Assembly (NCBI RefSeq): GCF_026914265.1
Contig: NC_069127.1
Coordinates: 22,127,045 to 22,191,044 of the forward strand
Length of the DNA stretch: 64,000 nucleotides
From: Mya arenaria
Taxonomy: Eukaryota > Mollusca > Bivalvia > Myida > Myidae
Direction: 5' to 3'
This document shows positions 12,200-23,930 of this stretch, in pieces. The translations under genes and the position numbers were made by a program. Numbering within the stretch: the stretch's first letter is position 1; each line of letters opens with the position of its first letter. The notes beneath the pieces were generated by a model. It was not told the origin of the DNA and made no database searches. It was given only the letters and a program-made list of their open reading frames with translations.

Positions 12200-12545
12200 T
12201 GTTTGATCTCGTGGTGGTATTAGTAGTTTATACTCCGGGTCCCGGCGTGAGCACATTGAAGTGACAGTTCAACCATCGCACACCTATCCTAGACAGACTA
12301 TCTGACGGTTAACCAGTACTAGGTGTCTCACCTCTGCAAGGAACTGACAACCTATGTACATGCCAGGGGCAGTGGTACAGTGCGAATTGTCGTAGAAAGG
12401 ATTTTATATCCAATCACAACAGATGGAACTTTGTCCGCCCGGGAATCGAACCCGGGTTGTCCGATTCACAGTCCAACGCTCTACCGATTGAGCTAACTCG
12501 GTTTGATCTCGTGGCCACGACTTATTTACTTATTCACACGACATA
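12200..12545 (-). mobile_element. tRNA-headed SINE-like repeat
   Basis: The minus strand at 12428-12503 holds a tRNA-like head with box A (TAGCTCAATCGG), a loop CTGTGAA with GTG at the anticodon place (His-like), a paired T-arm and box B (GGTTCGATTCC). The acceptor ends (ACCGAGT and GCGGACA) do not pair, so it is not a functional tRNA gene. Downstream it continues into a body with gtgctcacgccgggaccc, which recurs in opposite orientation at 63375-63472. Head plus shared body fits a tRNA-derived SINE in FMO intron 4 territory. Confidence 0.6.
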
Positions 12546-13078
12546 CTAAGCGATAACTTAGTCGTTGGAATGGAGTAGTAGGTCAGGGTCACAACATATG
12601 AAGCCGTGGTAACCAGTAATGAAGTCGTGGCCACAATTTCAAATAAATTCACACATGTCACCTCTATGCCACCGTAGTATCAGTCAATGGTAAAAAATGG
12701 GGAATATAAATAAATTATGTTTACTATCGGAAGGTATGGTCAGGATAAAATGTTGGATTTTTCTAAAACGTTTGATATTTTTATACACGGTTTTCGCGAA
12801 AGTGTTTGTGCATCCAGGCTAGCTTTTTAAGGCGAATGCAAATGTGTGCCCATTAAAACTGTTTTATCATTTTAAAAATTGTTAAATACAGTATTAGATA
12901 CCTCAATTAGTACATACATGTACTTTAGCAATTGTTATATCGCCTTCTTGGTAGATCATTTTAGAATGATTCAACGATTTTTATAACGACGTATGATATT
13001 CATTAAGAATTGCTAACATGTTGTTTTTTCTCAAAAGAAAAAGAAAAATAAAAGCTCGGCAAACGAATCGCTGCATAC

Positions 13079-13262
13079 TATGGAACTCCGGAATGTTTGG
13101 TTTTGCCGTGACGCCAGACCCGACAATAACGGCGTCAAACGTCTGTTCCGCATCGTCATACACGTGTTTGACTGTAGAGTCACGTTTGCCTTTAACCCGC
13201 CTTGTCCGAACCGTCCATTGACCGGTCTGGGCGTGGTCAGCTGCTTCCTCTATACATGTTAC
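13079..13262 (-). CDS. FMO exon 3
   Basis: Acceptor ctcatag then V-T-C-I-E-E-A-A-D, a charged linker with GQWTV, and FDAVIVGSG near the end followed by AKPNIPEFH. In FMOs this region carries the W-x-V strand and the (F/Y)DAV-x-x-x-x-G segment before the fingerprint exon. The donor splits a codon after one base (CATA/gtatgc), which fits the acceptor phase of exon 4. The 61 full codons contain no stop. A cryptic LINE- and repeat-filled intron of 6.2 kb separates it from exon 2. Confidence 0.85.
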
Positions 13263-14532
13263 CTATGAGATAAATGCTTCTTTAAGAGCAGCGTAGGCAT
13301 TGGCATCAAGCAGTTATGAAATGGGATGAATGGGGGCTGATTTCCACCATTTCAAGCGTCGGCAACCACGGTACTTTCTTCAGTTACACTTCATTCATAT
13401 CGTAGACAATTGACTGTCAAAATCTCGTTTTAATAAATATGCATGAGGCAAGGGAGACAACTCTTCTTCCAATGAATTTGCATGTTACACTCAAATATTG
13501 TTCAATTACATTACTGTGACAGTAGCCTCCGAAGCCGTGTGGTCTTGACTATCGCCAAATATGTTTGTACTGAGCAGGCAGAGCCGGTTCAACTCCGGGA
13601 ATCGCCAGAATATTTTTCAACCGAAAAGCATCTGGTACTTTGCGGAACCAATGAAACTGCCTCATTAATTATTCATGATTACGAGATTTTCCTAGCTAAA
13701 TTGCCCACGGTACACAACGAAGCATAGCGTAGTGTGTATCGGGGGTATCCGACGATGCACCATTTCGTGTTTTCGTCTTTTCGCGGCAAAGGGCAAACAT
13801 ATTAAAGAAAGAAATCAGGCTCAAGGAATGGAAACATGTTTTTTAATCGGCGACCAGGCAGGAGCGTGGAGAACTTTGAACGGCCGCCACTCGGGGACCA
13901 ATATTTGATCTCGATGGATTTGTTAACAAAGCTGTCATTATTCGAGGTTGAGACGTTTTTGTCTTGCTTCAAATAGCCTTGCTTGTAAAAATGGTAAATC
14001 TGTGAGAGTGCAGCTTTAAAACTTATGCGAGATCAGTATTTTACTTCATTTTGTGTTATTCGTTTTTTTAGTGTTATCAACAAGAGAGCAATAAAAGGAA
14101 ATAAAAACAATACAATTTAGAAAGTGTGCCAGTAGACGATTTAAGTGATTTCTTTTGTCACTTTTACGTTGGAAACATATTAATTTATTATTTGGTTGTG
14201 TATTGTAATGGAAATGTACGAAAATGCACTGAATCTATACGAACTACCGAATGAAAAATAAATTGCTGTTAGACTATCTGCAGGGTTGTCGGGCGCAACG
14301 GGGGGACCATTTTATTTGCGAATTGTAAGTTTCTTTTTTAGTTCTATTTCTCAAAATACAACGTCGCAAAATTTTAAATCGAAAGGTCCAAGTAACGAAA
14401 AATCAAAACTCTCCGCCTTTCATCTATGTTGTTATTCTAAGACGAGATGAATCAAGTACGAAGCTATACAGCTTTTGCACACTTTCACGTTCGTGTCTTT
14501 AAATAATTGACAAATGTATCTCATACTTTTTT
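13263..14532. other. FMO intron; no other gene seen
   Basis: Holds a solitary end of the foldback MITE family (near 13989-14018) and an unclassified stretch at 13482-13727 whose short plus frame shows no domain. Nothing else is supportable. Confidence 0.4.
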
Positions 14533-14650
14533 TATTTTCCTGCTTTGATTTACACATTATTTTCTTGCTTTGATTTGCACATTATTTTCCTGCTTTGATT
14601 GGCACATTATTTTCCTGCTTTGATTGACACATTATTTTCCTGCTTTGGCT
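14533..14650. repeat. 25-bp tandem repeat, about 5 copies
   Basis: Near-identical units ttttcctgctttgatt plus tacacatta/ggcacatta variants, last copy truncated. High similarity indicates recent expansion. It immediately abuts the left FMO exon-2 copies. Confidence 0.85.
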
Positions 14651-14664
14651 TTTTAACTAAACAG

Positions 14665-15073
14665 TAATCCCGAGGTCATGTTGGCAGGCAAACAGCAGGG
14701 GGACTCTTAGAGGCGGCGGCCCGTCATATACACGGAGCGCCCTTCCCTGGGGCGGTACGTAACTCATGTAAATGGAACATGACTTACTTCAGTATTCAAC
14801 TGAACGTACTGCTCTAGTTCATGTTGTCGGGCGTACAGCTTGAGGAACTCTAGGAGGCGGTGGAACGTAAGTTACACGAAAGCCCTTCCATGGGCGGTAT
14901 GTCTCTCATGTAAAGGGAAAATCACTTACCTCAGTATTCAACTAAACGTTCTGCTCCAAGTAATGCTGGCGGGCGTACAGCTGGAAGTACTCTAAGAGGC
15001 GGCGGCCTGTCGGGTATATTTGGAGAGCTCTTCCGGGAGCGGTGGATCTCTCATGTACAGGGAAAATACCTTA
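14665..15073 (-). pseudogene. Three partial tandem copies of FMO exon 2 (left of LINE)
   Basis: Three ~142-bp minus-strand units, each with the 3' part of exon 2 plus ~24 bp of the following intron. Recurring pieces, read on the plus strand, are tactctaagaggcggc, gggcgtacagct and cagtattcaact. On the minus strand the encoded LEY-LYARQ-L core is recognisable but interrupted by stops and indels. The two right-hand units keep a donor of the form GAG/gtaagt or GAA/gtaagt, and the leftmost is the most worn. They continue the array at 19030-19460 across the LINE. Confidence 0.75.
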
Positions 15074-15296
15074 CCGAACGAACGAACGAAATTACTTACG
15101 AACGAAAGTTTATTCAATGAAAGGCCTCCAGCCCATAATACATGTTACAATGCAAATCAAATTTAACAAAATGCATATATGTAATTAAATAAGAGTTGTG
15201 TCTCTTGGTTAACAAGTTAAGTGTTATCTTTAGCTAACATGAGTTTATGAATGTAAAGAGCAATGGATTTAATATGGGTAACATTTTCCGATGCCA

Positions 15297-16217
15297 TCAT
15301 ATTATAGAAATGAAAAATGTCATTATTTCCACGATACCAGGAGAACAAATAATTTTCCCGGATGTCATTAAATCTTGAACACTTAAAAATACATGATATT
15401 CATCTTCAATAACAAATATGTCTTTATCCAATAAACAATAAATACAAAAGCGATCATTTCTATCAATACAAAAAAATCGACCAATTTCAATATGAAGTTT
15501 ATGACTAGATGTTCTAAATCTTGCCAATGATTTTCGTACAGGAAACGGTAAACTGATATTTAGGTATCTTTCAACATTTAATAAAGACTTAAAGCATTTA
15601 TAAGTATCACAACGTGAGGAATTATTTACATCACCAAGCCATGTTTGTCTACAACAATCAGCAATTCTTATTTTAAAATGACACATAAATATATTTATAT
15701 CTCCCACATCCTGGGCAATCCAAGCATACCCAAAGCAATATGTAAACAATATTTCTTTTATATAAGTTGCCCAAGAACGCCTACCTAAACTATCCAGATT
15801 TTTTATCATAAGATATGAATTTCTAGGGAATCTTTTTTCAGGCATTTGTAATACTTTGCACCAATATTTTACACATTTCGAGACATAAATAGTGAACATT
15901 GGTAATCTACCACATTCACCTAAAGCCACACAATTATTTACAGAACTCTTAACTCCGAGAAAATATTTACAAAAGAAAAGCTGTACTTTTTCAATCTCAT
16001 TACATTCCTTGAATCCCCAGATTTCTGAGCCAAATGTCAGTATCGGGGAGACCATTGTATCTAAAAGTTTAAAAAATTCATTATGATTAAACGTACCAAA
16101 TGACAACTGATAGTTTTTAATTGAAAAAATAGCTTTCCTTGCCTGAGCTGCTAATTTGGATTTAGCTGCAGACCAAGATAATGTTGGAGTAAACAATAAA
16201 CCCATATATTTGTACAT
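15297..16217 (-). pseudogene. LINE ORF2, C-terminal part downstream of RT
   Basis: A 306-codon open frame beginning MYKYMGLLFTPTLSW, the Y-(L/M)-G-(V/L) segment that follows the RT thumb in many LINEs, with the conserved ILTFGSEIWGF block and a Cys-containing C-terminal region. It is separated from the RT core by a frameshift near 16290. This is the best-preserved open part of the element. Confidence 0.8.
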
Positions 16218-17642
16218 CGATGTAATTCTGACGATGTTACCATTAAGTGTCCAGTTTTCATACTGGCGTAATGGGCCTCCGTTTCTAAATACAATAAATC
16301 AGTTTTTTCAGATTAATCTGCATCCCATATTCATTACAGAAATCGGAAATAGCGTTTAATTGTCTTTGAAGGTTTATGGCAGTATCAGCACAATTTGCCA
16401 CATCATCTGCGTACAGTAAACAGTGTATATCAGGAATATTATCCGTGATAAAAACACCCTGGTTACAACTATCTTTAAGATATTGACATAGATCATTGAT
16501 AAAAGATTAAATAAAATTGGAGAATATAAATCTCCCTGCCTTGTCCCAATATTACACTTAAAACCCTCAGTAAACCTTTGTATTTACATCATCATTTGTT
16601 ATGACGTCATCAAAAAGACCACCAGAGTTATCTTATTTTATATGAGCTTTGAGTTTAGAATACATCGACAGTATTACGTTTATGAGTTTACCTTTTATTC
16701 CTTTGTTTAGTTAATGTTAGTAAAAAGTTTGTAATGACCCAAGGAATCAAAGGCCTTTTGAAAATCAACATACAACACGTAAAATCTGCCGCCTGGTTTT
16801 GACAAATATTTTTGTATTAGGCATTGCAATGTAAACAAATTATCAATAACAGAATAACCTGCCCTAAAACCAGCTTGCGATTCATCTAAAACATTGTATT
16901 GCTCTGACCATTCTGTGATTCTTTCTGTAACAATACTTGAAAATATCTTATATATAACATTAATTAAAGAAATACCACGATAGTTGGCTGGGTCATTTTT
17001 AGCACCAGACTTATAGATAGGTGTAATTAGACTAGTACTCCAACTGTCCGGAAATTCACCCGACGAAAGGATTTTATTAAATATTATATTCAATATAGGT
17101 GTTATCAATGTAATGGTATTTTTATAGAATTCAGCGCCTATGCCATCAATACCATGTGCCTTTCCAGCTTTTAATTTCCTTATACCTTTCTCGATTTCGT
17201 CATTTGTGATAGGTGCGTTTAATAAATTTTCAATTCCGATATGTTCAGCCGTATTAGAAATATCCAAGCCAGCAACAGACACTTGATTGTCTTTAAAAAG
17301 TAAAGATTTATAATATTCAACCCACTCATTAGGCTTAATTGAGCTCACTGCCTCAGGCTGTTTATATGTACATCGCTTTAATGTTGACCAGAATAACTTT
17401 GGGTTTCTACTGTTATCTATTAACATCTGACGTGCATGCTTTTGATATTCTTATTGTTTCTTTCTACATACGTTCTTAAAGGATGACCGTGCTTCTTTAT
17501 ACATATTAAAATCAAACTCGTCATTAGTATGCCTAAAATGGCGCAATAAAACTGTTTTAGTATGTTTCAACTGGATGCAAGTTCGGTCCCACCATTTTGG
17601 TTGATCAGACTTATTCAGCGATATCCTTTTCTTACACTGCAT
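16218..17642 (-). pseudogene. LINE ORF2, reverse transcriptase domain
   Basis: The linker with WWDRTC leads into the RT fingers and palm: ANYRGISLIN, SQAGFRAGYS and motif A YVDFQKAFD; the catalytic YADD of motif C lies at about 16400-16425. The frame is interrupted by an in-frame TAA at ~17451 and by shifts between 16290 and 16707. With both catalytic Asp motifs present, the element was intact at insertion. Confidence 0.85.
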
Positions 17643-18821
<1,179 letters not shown>

Positions 18822-18973
18822 CTAGTCGATCCTCGGAGTGTCCTCGGTTTCAGTCGGAGTGTCATCATCGTCCAATGGAATTTCATCCCGTTGAGCTCGT
18901 CTATTGTCGTCCCGCTCCTCGCGATCACGTGCTCGTCTTTGGCGCCATTTGGTTCCCGGCTTACCGCGTGCTG
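18822..18973 (-). pseudogene. LINE ORF1 C-terminus
   Basis: About 50 codons, basic then acidic: ...RRARDREERDD..., then PLDDDDTPTETEDTPRID and TAG. Low-complexity charged ends of this kind are common in LINE ORF1 proteins. Upstream the frame is closed by TGA and no zinc knuckle or RRM part remains, so ORF1 is 5' truncated. It shares a frame with ORF2 across the TAG. Confidence 0.55.
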
Positions 18974-19029
18974 GTCAAATTTCATAAATAGATTGATCTC
19001 GACCATTGTAACCGTAAATAGTGTCCTCG

Positions 19030-19460
19030 ACCTCTGTATTCAACTAAACGTACTGCTCCAGGTCATGCTGGCGGCCGTACAGCTGGAGGTACTCTTAGAG
19101 GCGGCGGCACGTCAGTCATACGGGAAGCCCTTCCGGGGGCGGTACGTCGCTTATGTACAGGGATAATGACTTACTTCAGTTTTCAACTAAACGTACTGCT
19201 TCAGGTCATGCTGGCGGGCGTACAGCTGGAAGTACTCTAAGAGGCGACGGCCCGTCAGGAACATGGGGAGAGTTTCCGGGGGCGGTACGTCTCTTATGTA
19301 CAGGTTACATGCCTAAACGCAGTAGTCAACTGAACGTACTGCTCCAGGTCAAGCCGGTGGACGTACAGCTGGAGGTGCTCTAAGAAGCGACGACCAGTCA
19401 GGTACACGGGGAGAGTTTCCGGGGGCGGTACGTTTCTTATGTACAGGGAACATGACTAAC
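19030..19460 (-). pseudogene. Three partial tandem copies of FMO exon 2 (right of LINE)
   Basis: Units of 143 bp starting (plus strand) near 19035, 19178 and 19321. Minus-strand translation of each starts at the V-PPPE-LP segment, continues through LTGRR.LE..QLY and RQHDLEQYV, and ends near LNTE. The unit joins ~24 bp of intron (ending acataag) to the middle of exon 2, so the copies lack the exon's first ~75 nt with the NISKE motif. The 19321 copy is open but has lost its donor; the 19178 copy has donor GAA/gtaagt but a late TAG; the 19035 copy has several stops. Confidence 0.8.
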
Positions 19461-19649
19461 CTCAGTATTCAACTGAACGTTCTGCTCCAGGTCAAGCCGA
19501 CGGGCGTACAACTAGATGTACTCTAAGAGGCGACGGCCAGTCAGGTACACGGGGAGAGTTTCCGGGGGCGGTACGTCGCTCATCGCAGTCAGCTCCTTGC
19601 TTATGTTCGCCACTGTGCACGACATTACACTCGTTCGATCTTCATCCCC
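19461..19649 (-). CDS. FMO exon 2, complete copy with an in-frame stop
   Basis: The acceptor tatctatgcag fits exon 1 in phase 0, and the donor is GAG/gttagt in phase 0. The 63 codons match the family's second segment: NISKELTAMSD (FMO N-T-S-K-E-x-M-x-x-S-D), PPPETLPVYLTGRRLLEYI, and LYARRLDLEQ towards NTE at the end. Codon 46 is TAG (19512-19514) where the neighbouring copies have CAG, consistent with a C-to-T change. Everything else is open. This is the parent of the 143-bp array to its left. Confidence 0.8.
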
Positions 19650-20159
19650 CTGCATAGATATACAAAGTCAAGAATAATAGTAATTATAAATGCTATTGTG
19701 CCAACATAGTAATGGTTTTGGTCATGGAAATGATATATATTCAGTTTTGCAACATATACAACCTAAGGTGACACTCGCTAACACTAACACATATTTAACT
19801 CGGTTTGATTTTATACCTACAAGGCTTTCGAATCATGGGTTAATATATTTTATCTGACTGTGTGTGATATTTCGTGTATATTAAGTAAACGCGAAACTAA
19901 AGCGCATATAACTGAATCAAATAAAAAAACGTGTGTATAGTCGAGCTAATAGCACAAGTAGAAAAATAGTATTCACTGTAACAACAAGAGCTCGACCAGA
20001 TGGTTCCAACGTTCGGGCTATTTTTCTCAGTTAATAACGGGGCATAACTCTGCAACTGTTTAGCTAGAGTTGTAGGTCTAGCTTTACTGATTGTCGTTGA
20101 TAAGTTTCATATGATGAGTTGTTTACGGATTGACTAAAACTTAGCCCAAACTTAAGTCT
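19650..20159. other. FMO intron 1 sequence; no feature seen
   Basis: Ordinary AT-rich sequence between exon 2 of the FMO and the second LINE fragment. No coding, RNA or repeat signal was found. Confidence 0.4.
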
Positions 20160-20866
20160 AATCCCCAGCTTAATGTGTCTTGTAATGGGGTGCCAATTAC
20201 TTCATCAAGTTATGTCAAGTACCTTGGTGCTAAAATAGATAAGAGTCTGGCTGGTGAGTCCATAGCCAAGTCAGTTATTAGTAAGGCAAACTCCAGGTTG
20301 AAGTTCTTATACAGAAAAAGTAAATTCTTAAATATGCACACTAGAAAACTCTTGGTTATGATCCTTATACAGTGCCACTATGACTATGCTTGTTCCTTTT
20401 GGTATCCAAGTCTTACCCAGTCACTTAAAAATAAACTCCAGACTACCCAAAATGAGATGATCAGGTTTGTTTTAAAGATGGATAACATGTCTCATGTTGG
20501 TCAAGAGCAATTTCTATGTTTAGGTTGGCTACCCGTGTCAAAAAGGGTAGAGCAAATTATGCTTTGTCATGTCCATAAGATAAAGAATGGCCTTGCCCGT
20601 GAGTATCTTGGTGAACATTTTAAACCGCTAAGTGATGTGCACGGTTGCTGTACAAGGTCTAATAAGGTAGCTCAGCCAGTGTCTGATCATTTTGCGGATA
20701 GTTTTACCTTCTGGTCGTTTCTCCAAGCCTAAGGTTGGCAGTTTTGAGGCAAAGACATTCACAAATAATGGCATAAATTTGTGGAATAGTCTTCCTCAAA
20801 ATATAAGGAATATTTCAAAACCTAACCATTTCAAGTCTGCCATCAAACAGTGCCTATTACAGTCTT
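20160..20866 (+). pseudogene. 3' end of a second LINE (C-terminal ORF2 fragment)
   Basis: The plus-strand frame begins near VPITSSSYVKYLGAKID, the Y-L-G element after the RT core, and continues with YDYACSFWYPSL and LGWLPVSKRVEQ. After a frameshift at ~20715-20735 the second frame carries the classic LINE ending NGINLWNSLPQNIR and KSAIKQCLLQS before TAA at ~20866. It is distinct from the LINE at 15-19 kb, opposite in orientation, and 5' truncated. The NLWNSLP ending is typical of CR1/L2/Jockey-like elements. Confidence 0.8.
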
Positions 20867-20884
20867 AAAGATCATTTTAAATTT

Positions 20885-21105
20885 TTATATTTAGCTATCA
20901 TAATAATTTCATTTTTATTAGCATGTAGGGTTCTTATTCATACGTATTTCTTTATATCTTATCATATCTCATTGTGATATTAATAAAACATTTTTTTTTA
21001 TTTTTAGCTATCATAATAATTTCATTTTTATTAGCATGTAGGGTTCTTATTCACACGTATTTCCTTATATCTTATCATATCTCATTGTGATATTAATATT
21101 GCTTT
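20885..21105. repeat. Direct duplication in the LINE 3' untranslated region
   Basis: Two ~110-bp copies starting ttagctatcataataattt (about 20890 and 21003) with few differences, the first followed by an aataaaac-T-rich tract. It is probably a 3'-end feature of the LINE or a later tandem duplication. Confidence 0.75.
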
Positions 21106-22703
21106 ACAGTATTGCCATTTTGAATGGCATTTTTTTATTCCATACATTATGATCTCAAGTCTTCTGTTACAATACATAGGCCATGAATGCAGTGTAATAG
21201 GCTATGAATGCAGAGTAATAATGTTAATGTGTTCTGTGATATAATTTATGCAATTAATTATCTGTGATATAAGATTATAACTTGTCTAGATTAATTATCC
21301 TTGTACTTAACAATTTTGCTAAACTACATGACTATTCCGTGGTTACTGCCACCAATTTTTCAAGGACCACAATGGAAATAAGTGAAAATCATTTTTCTCT
21401 TTTTTGTGTCATCCTTGGTATTGTGTGTGCATTTCATGGTTTCTATTGTCTATGCATTGATAATGATATGTTACAATTTGTCTGCATTATGACGTGCCAT
21501 GTTATGTTCATGTCTTTTTACCGATTAAACCTACTACTATAGGGATTGAAAATCGGTCTAAATCATAGTCGATCATCGGAAATAATCGTCATGCCATTTC
21601 GATCAATTTTTGAGAATTGATAGTTCTGGCCGTTGCGAAGTATAGGGCAGAACAAGTTTCTTAACGTGTTATAAGCGCAAATGCGCGGGTCGTTTCAGCG
21701 TGAAGGTCACGCGGTATTCGAGCTAGGGATGTCGGTTATATTGGCGGGCAAATGAGTTGTAGGCTTTACTTCTCACAGTGAACGTCGATTTCAATCAATT
21801 TCGATAAATATATTTATATACACTTTTTAAATGTGTTTTTACATGCATGCATGTCCGGATTGATTCTGTAGTTCCTGTATTCTGAGGAATGAATTAGGGG
21901 TTAACTGTTTTAGTTAAGCTCTACTTGCATCGCTACGGTAACACGTTTCATCCACCGGGTGTGTTTCGTGGGCGGCTGTCATTCCTATGAAGGATATATG
22001 ATCAAATCTGTATCACCGTTATTATGAACTTATAGGCGCAATTTAGACTCTTTGTAACTTTGTAACTATTTGTTATTATTGACGCCTGGTATTGTACAGG
22101 TTTGATCAAAGCATGTGCGGGAGGGGCCGGCAACATTCAGACAGAATGCAACAGTATGTTCAAACTTTACAGGGTTGTTAAAGTATTTATGTAGAGAATT
22201 TGCTTTTTGTTTATATGCGTTTGTGTGTACCAAACTGCTCAAACATGTGCCAAAATAAATCGAAGTCTTGCCCCATGCAAATATGTGTTTGTCCTTTGTG
22301 CGGAGGGACGTTAAGGCCAGATGTTCAAAATTGTATTTTTGTTATTTTGAAATATTTTTTCAAAGATTTTGTTAGCTGAATACAAAATGATTTATACTGT
22401 TGTTCCAAATTGTCCTATTTATAGACTATAAAGCCACATAGCAGTCATCTATTAAGAGGTGATGCAATCGATCACTTTGCTGCGACCTCAACCGTAAAAT
22501 ATGGATTTTCAACAAAAATCGATCATCGTGTCATAACAACTTGGATGTAAATGTGTGTTGGTTTGGAAAGTGATCGTATAACTATGGTGATATCATCTAT
22601 TTAATTGAATATCCCCGCTTGTGGTGTGTTTGTGTTTTATCCATAAAATGTCAGTTTAATGTAATTGTATGAACAATAATGCAGTGTATAGCCAATTACT
22701 CAC
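21106..22703. other. FMO intron 1, distal part; no gene seen
   Basis: A short plus frame at 21282-21542 and other frames lack domains or exon signals. Similar tcgatcatcg words at about 21570 and 22520 hint at an old foldback repeat that could not be resolved by eye. Confidence 0.35.
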
Positions 22704-22838
22704 GTCCGTAATATGCCAGAGGCCTCCGATTGCGTCAGCCTCTTCGAAGCACGTGGGCACGAGGTTCTCGTGCAGGCACCATCTGACGGCCGTCAACCCC
22801 GCCGGCCCAGCTCCCACAATTGCCACGCGGTCCAGCAT
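22704..22838 (-). CDS. FMO exon 1: start codon and FAD-binding motif
   Basis: ATG at 22836-22838 opens MLDRVAIVGAGPAGLTAVRW, the N-terminal beta strand and FAD-binding G-x-G-x-x-G (residues 9-14) of FMOs, followed by FEEADAIGGLWH, the conserved (F/Y)E-x-x-x-x-x-GG-x-W segment. The donor is GAC/gtgagt in phase 0 and matches the acceptor phase of exon 2. This ATG was chosen because it starts directly at the conserved strand; a TTG slightly upstream in the same frame is unlikely. Confidence 0.85.
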
Positions 22839-23194
22839 TTCCGGCAACCAGGGTCAGGAAAAGTCCGTCCTCTAAAGTATCTTTGTTTGGTAAAGTATAA
22901 GAAGGACTGCCCATTAGCTGCGTTATGGCTTGAACCCACCTGGTCTTACCTGCCTCTACCACTTTGTTTATTAGATGTAACATAATTTGCAGGGAACCAG
23001 TCAATACGCTTTCAGGACTCAAAGTTTTAATTTAAATGGCATACGTGACATAACATAAAAGTGAGACATCCATGTACACTGAATACAACTACCCTGGGTT
23101 TAAACCATTACTGAGTGTTCCAAATGTCTCAGTACTACCCTTTTAAATAATGTCGAGAGCCAGGCAATGAGTCTATATATTCAATGTGTGTATA

Positions 23195-23650
23195 CCACGT
23201 GATAAATTGCGTCATAAATGCTACGCCGGAAGGCACTATTTTGAATTAAAAAAAAACTTTAAACAAAGATCACTATTTCTTCACCATTTTAAATGAAACA
23301 AAGAGCAGTCTATGCCGCTAACGGAGCCCTGCCTTCGGTCTTTCACCAGAGTTTGATTGAGAGTTTAATTTCTTGAAAAAAATCGACAAACCTTTTCACA
23401 ATACGGCCGACTGACGGAGCACTGTCAAAACATGATTTTGGAAACAGGTTTGTCGAAGTGTATGATGAAACTAATGACTTTATCAAATGTCGGTAATAAA
23501 ACTTATGCGGGCCTCTTTAAGCGGCATAGACTGCGCTTTGTACCATTAAAATGGTGTTGTAAAAAACAAGTTATCTTTGATTTAAATCTTCATTTTTCAG
23601 CAAACTTTCGCCTTCCGACGTAGCATATATGACGTAATTACTCACGTGTT
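23195..23650. mobile_element. Foldback MITE with long inverted ends
   Basis: The left end cacgtgataaattgcgtcat, then atgctacgccggaagg, pairs with the right end, whose reverse complement reads cacgtgagtaattacgtcat, then atgctacgtcggaagg. The interior shows no protein domain. About 455 bp long; target duplication not clear. Confidence 0.7.
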
Positions 23651-23689
23651 TTAATTATGGATACGACCGAGTGCCAGTCTATTATGTTT

Positions 23690-23930
23690 TAAATGAATTA
23701 TCTCCTAGCAAGTCCTGGTTAGGAGATACTAAGTGTAAATAGGAAATATTATATCGTTGCTAGGACTATGTGTTTCCTAATTAGGACTAAGTATATAATT
23801 AGAACTTAGAATCTCCTAATTAGGATCTATTACCGCATTATAAGGAGATCATTAGGTATGTGTATCTACTTATTCAAACTAAGTATCTCCTAATTACGAG
23901 ATGAGTATCTCTCAAAAATAGATTGTGGCA
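23690..23930. repeat. Cluster of short palindromes around tcctaattagga
   Basis: At least six scattered variants of ctcctaattaggac and taggagata in ~240 bp, on both orientations. Possibly a degenerate tandem array of a palindromic monomer. Confidence 0.45.

Noticed and set aside
12428..12503. tRNA-His(GTG) gene
   Set aside because: A and B boxes and the CTGTGAA loop are present, but the acceptor stem does not pair and the anticodon stem has a mismatch; the unit continues into a repeated body, so it is a SINE head or pseudogene.
22669..23022. Overlapping frames around FMO exon 1 on both strands
   Set aside because: Shadows of exon 1 and its 5' flank; only the frame with the GAGPAG motif and a phase-0 donor is supported.
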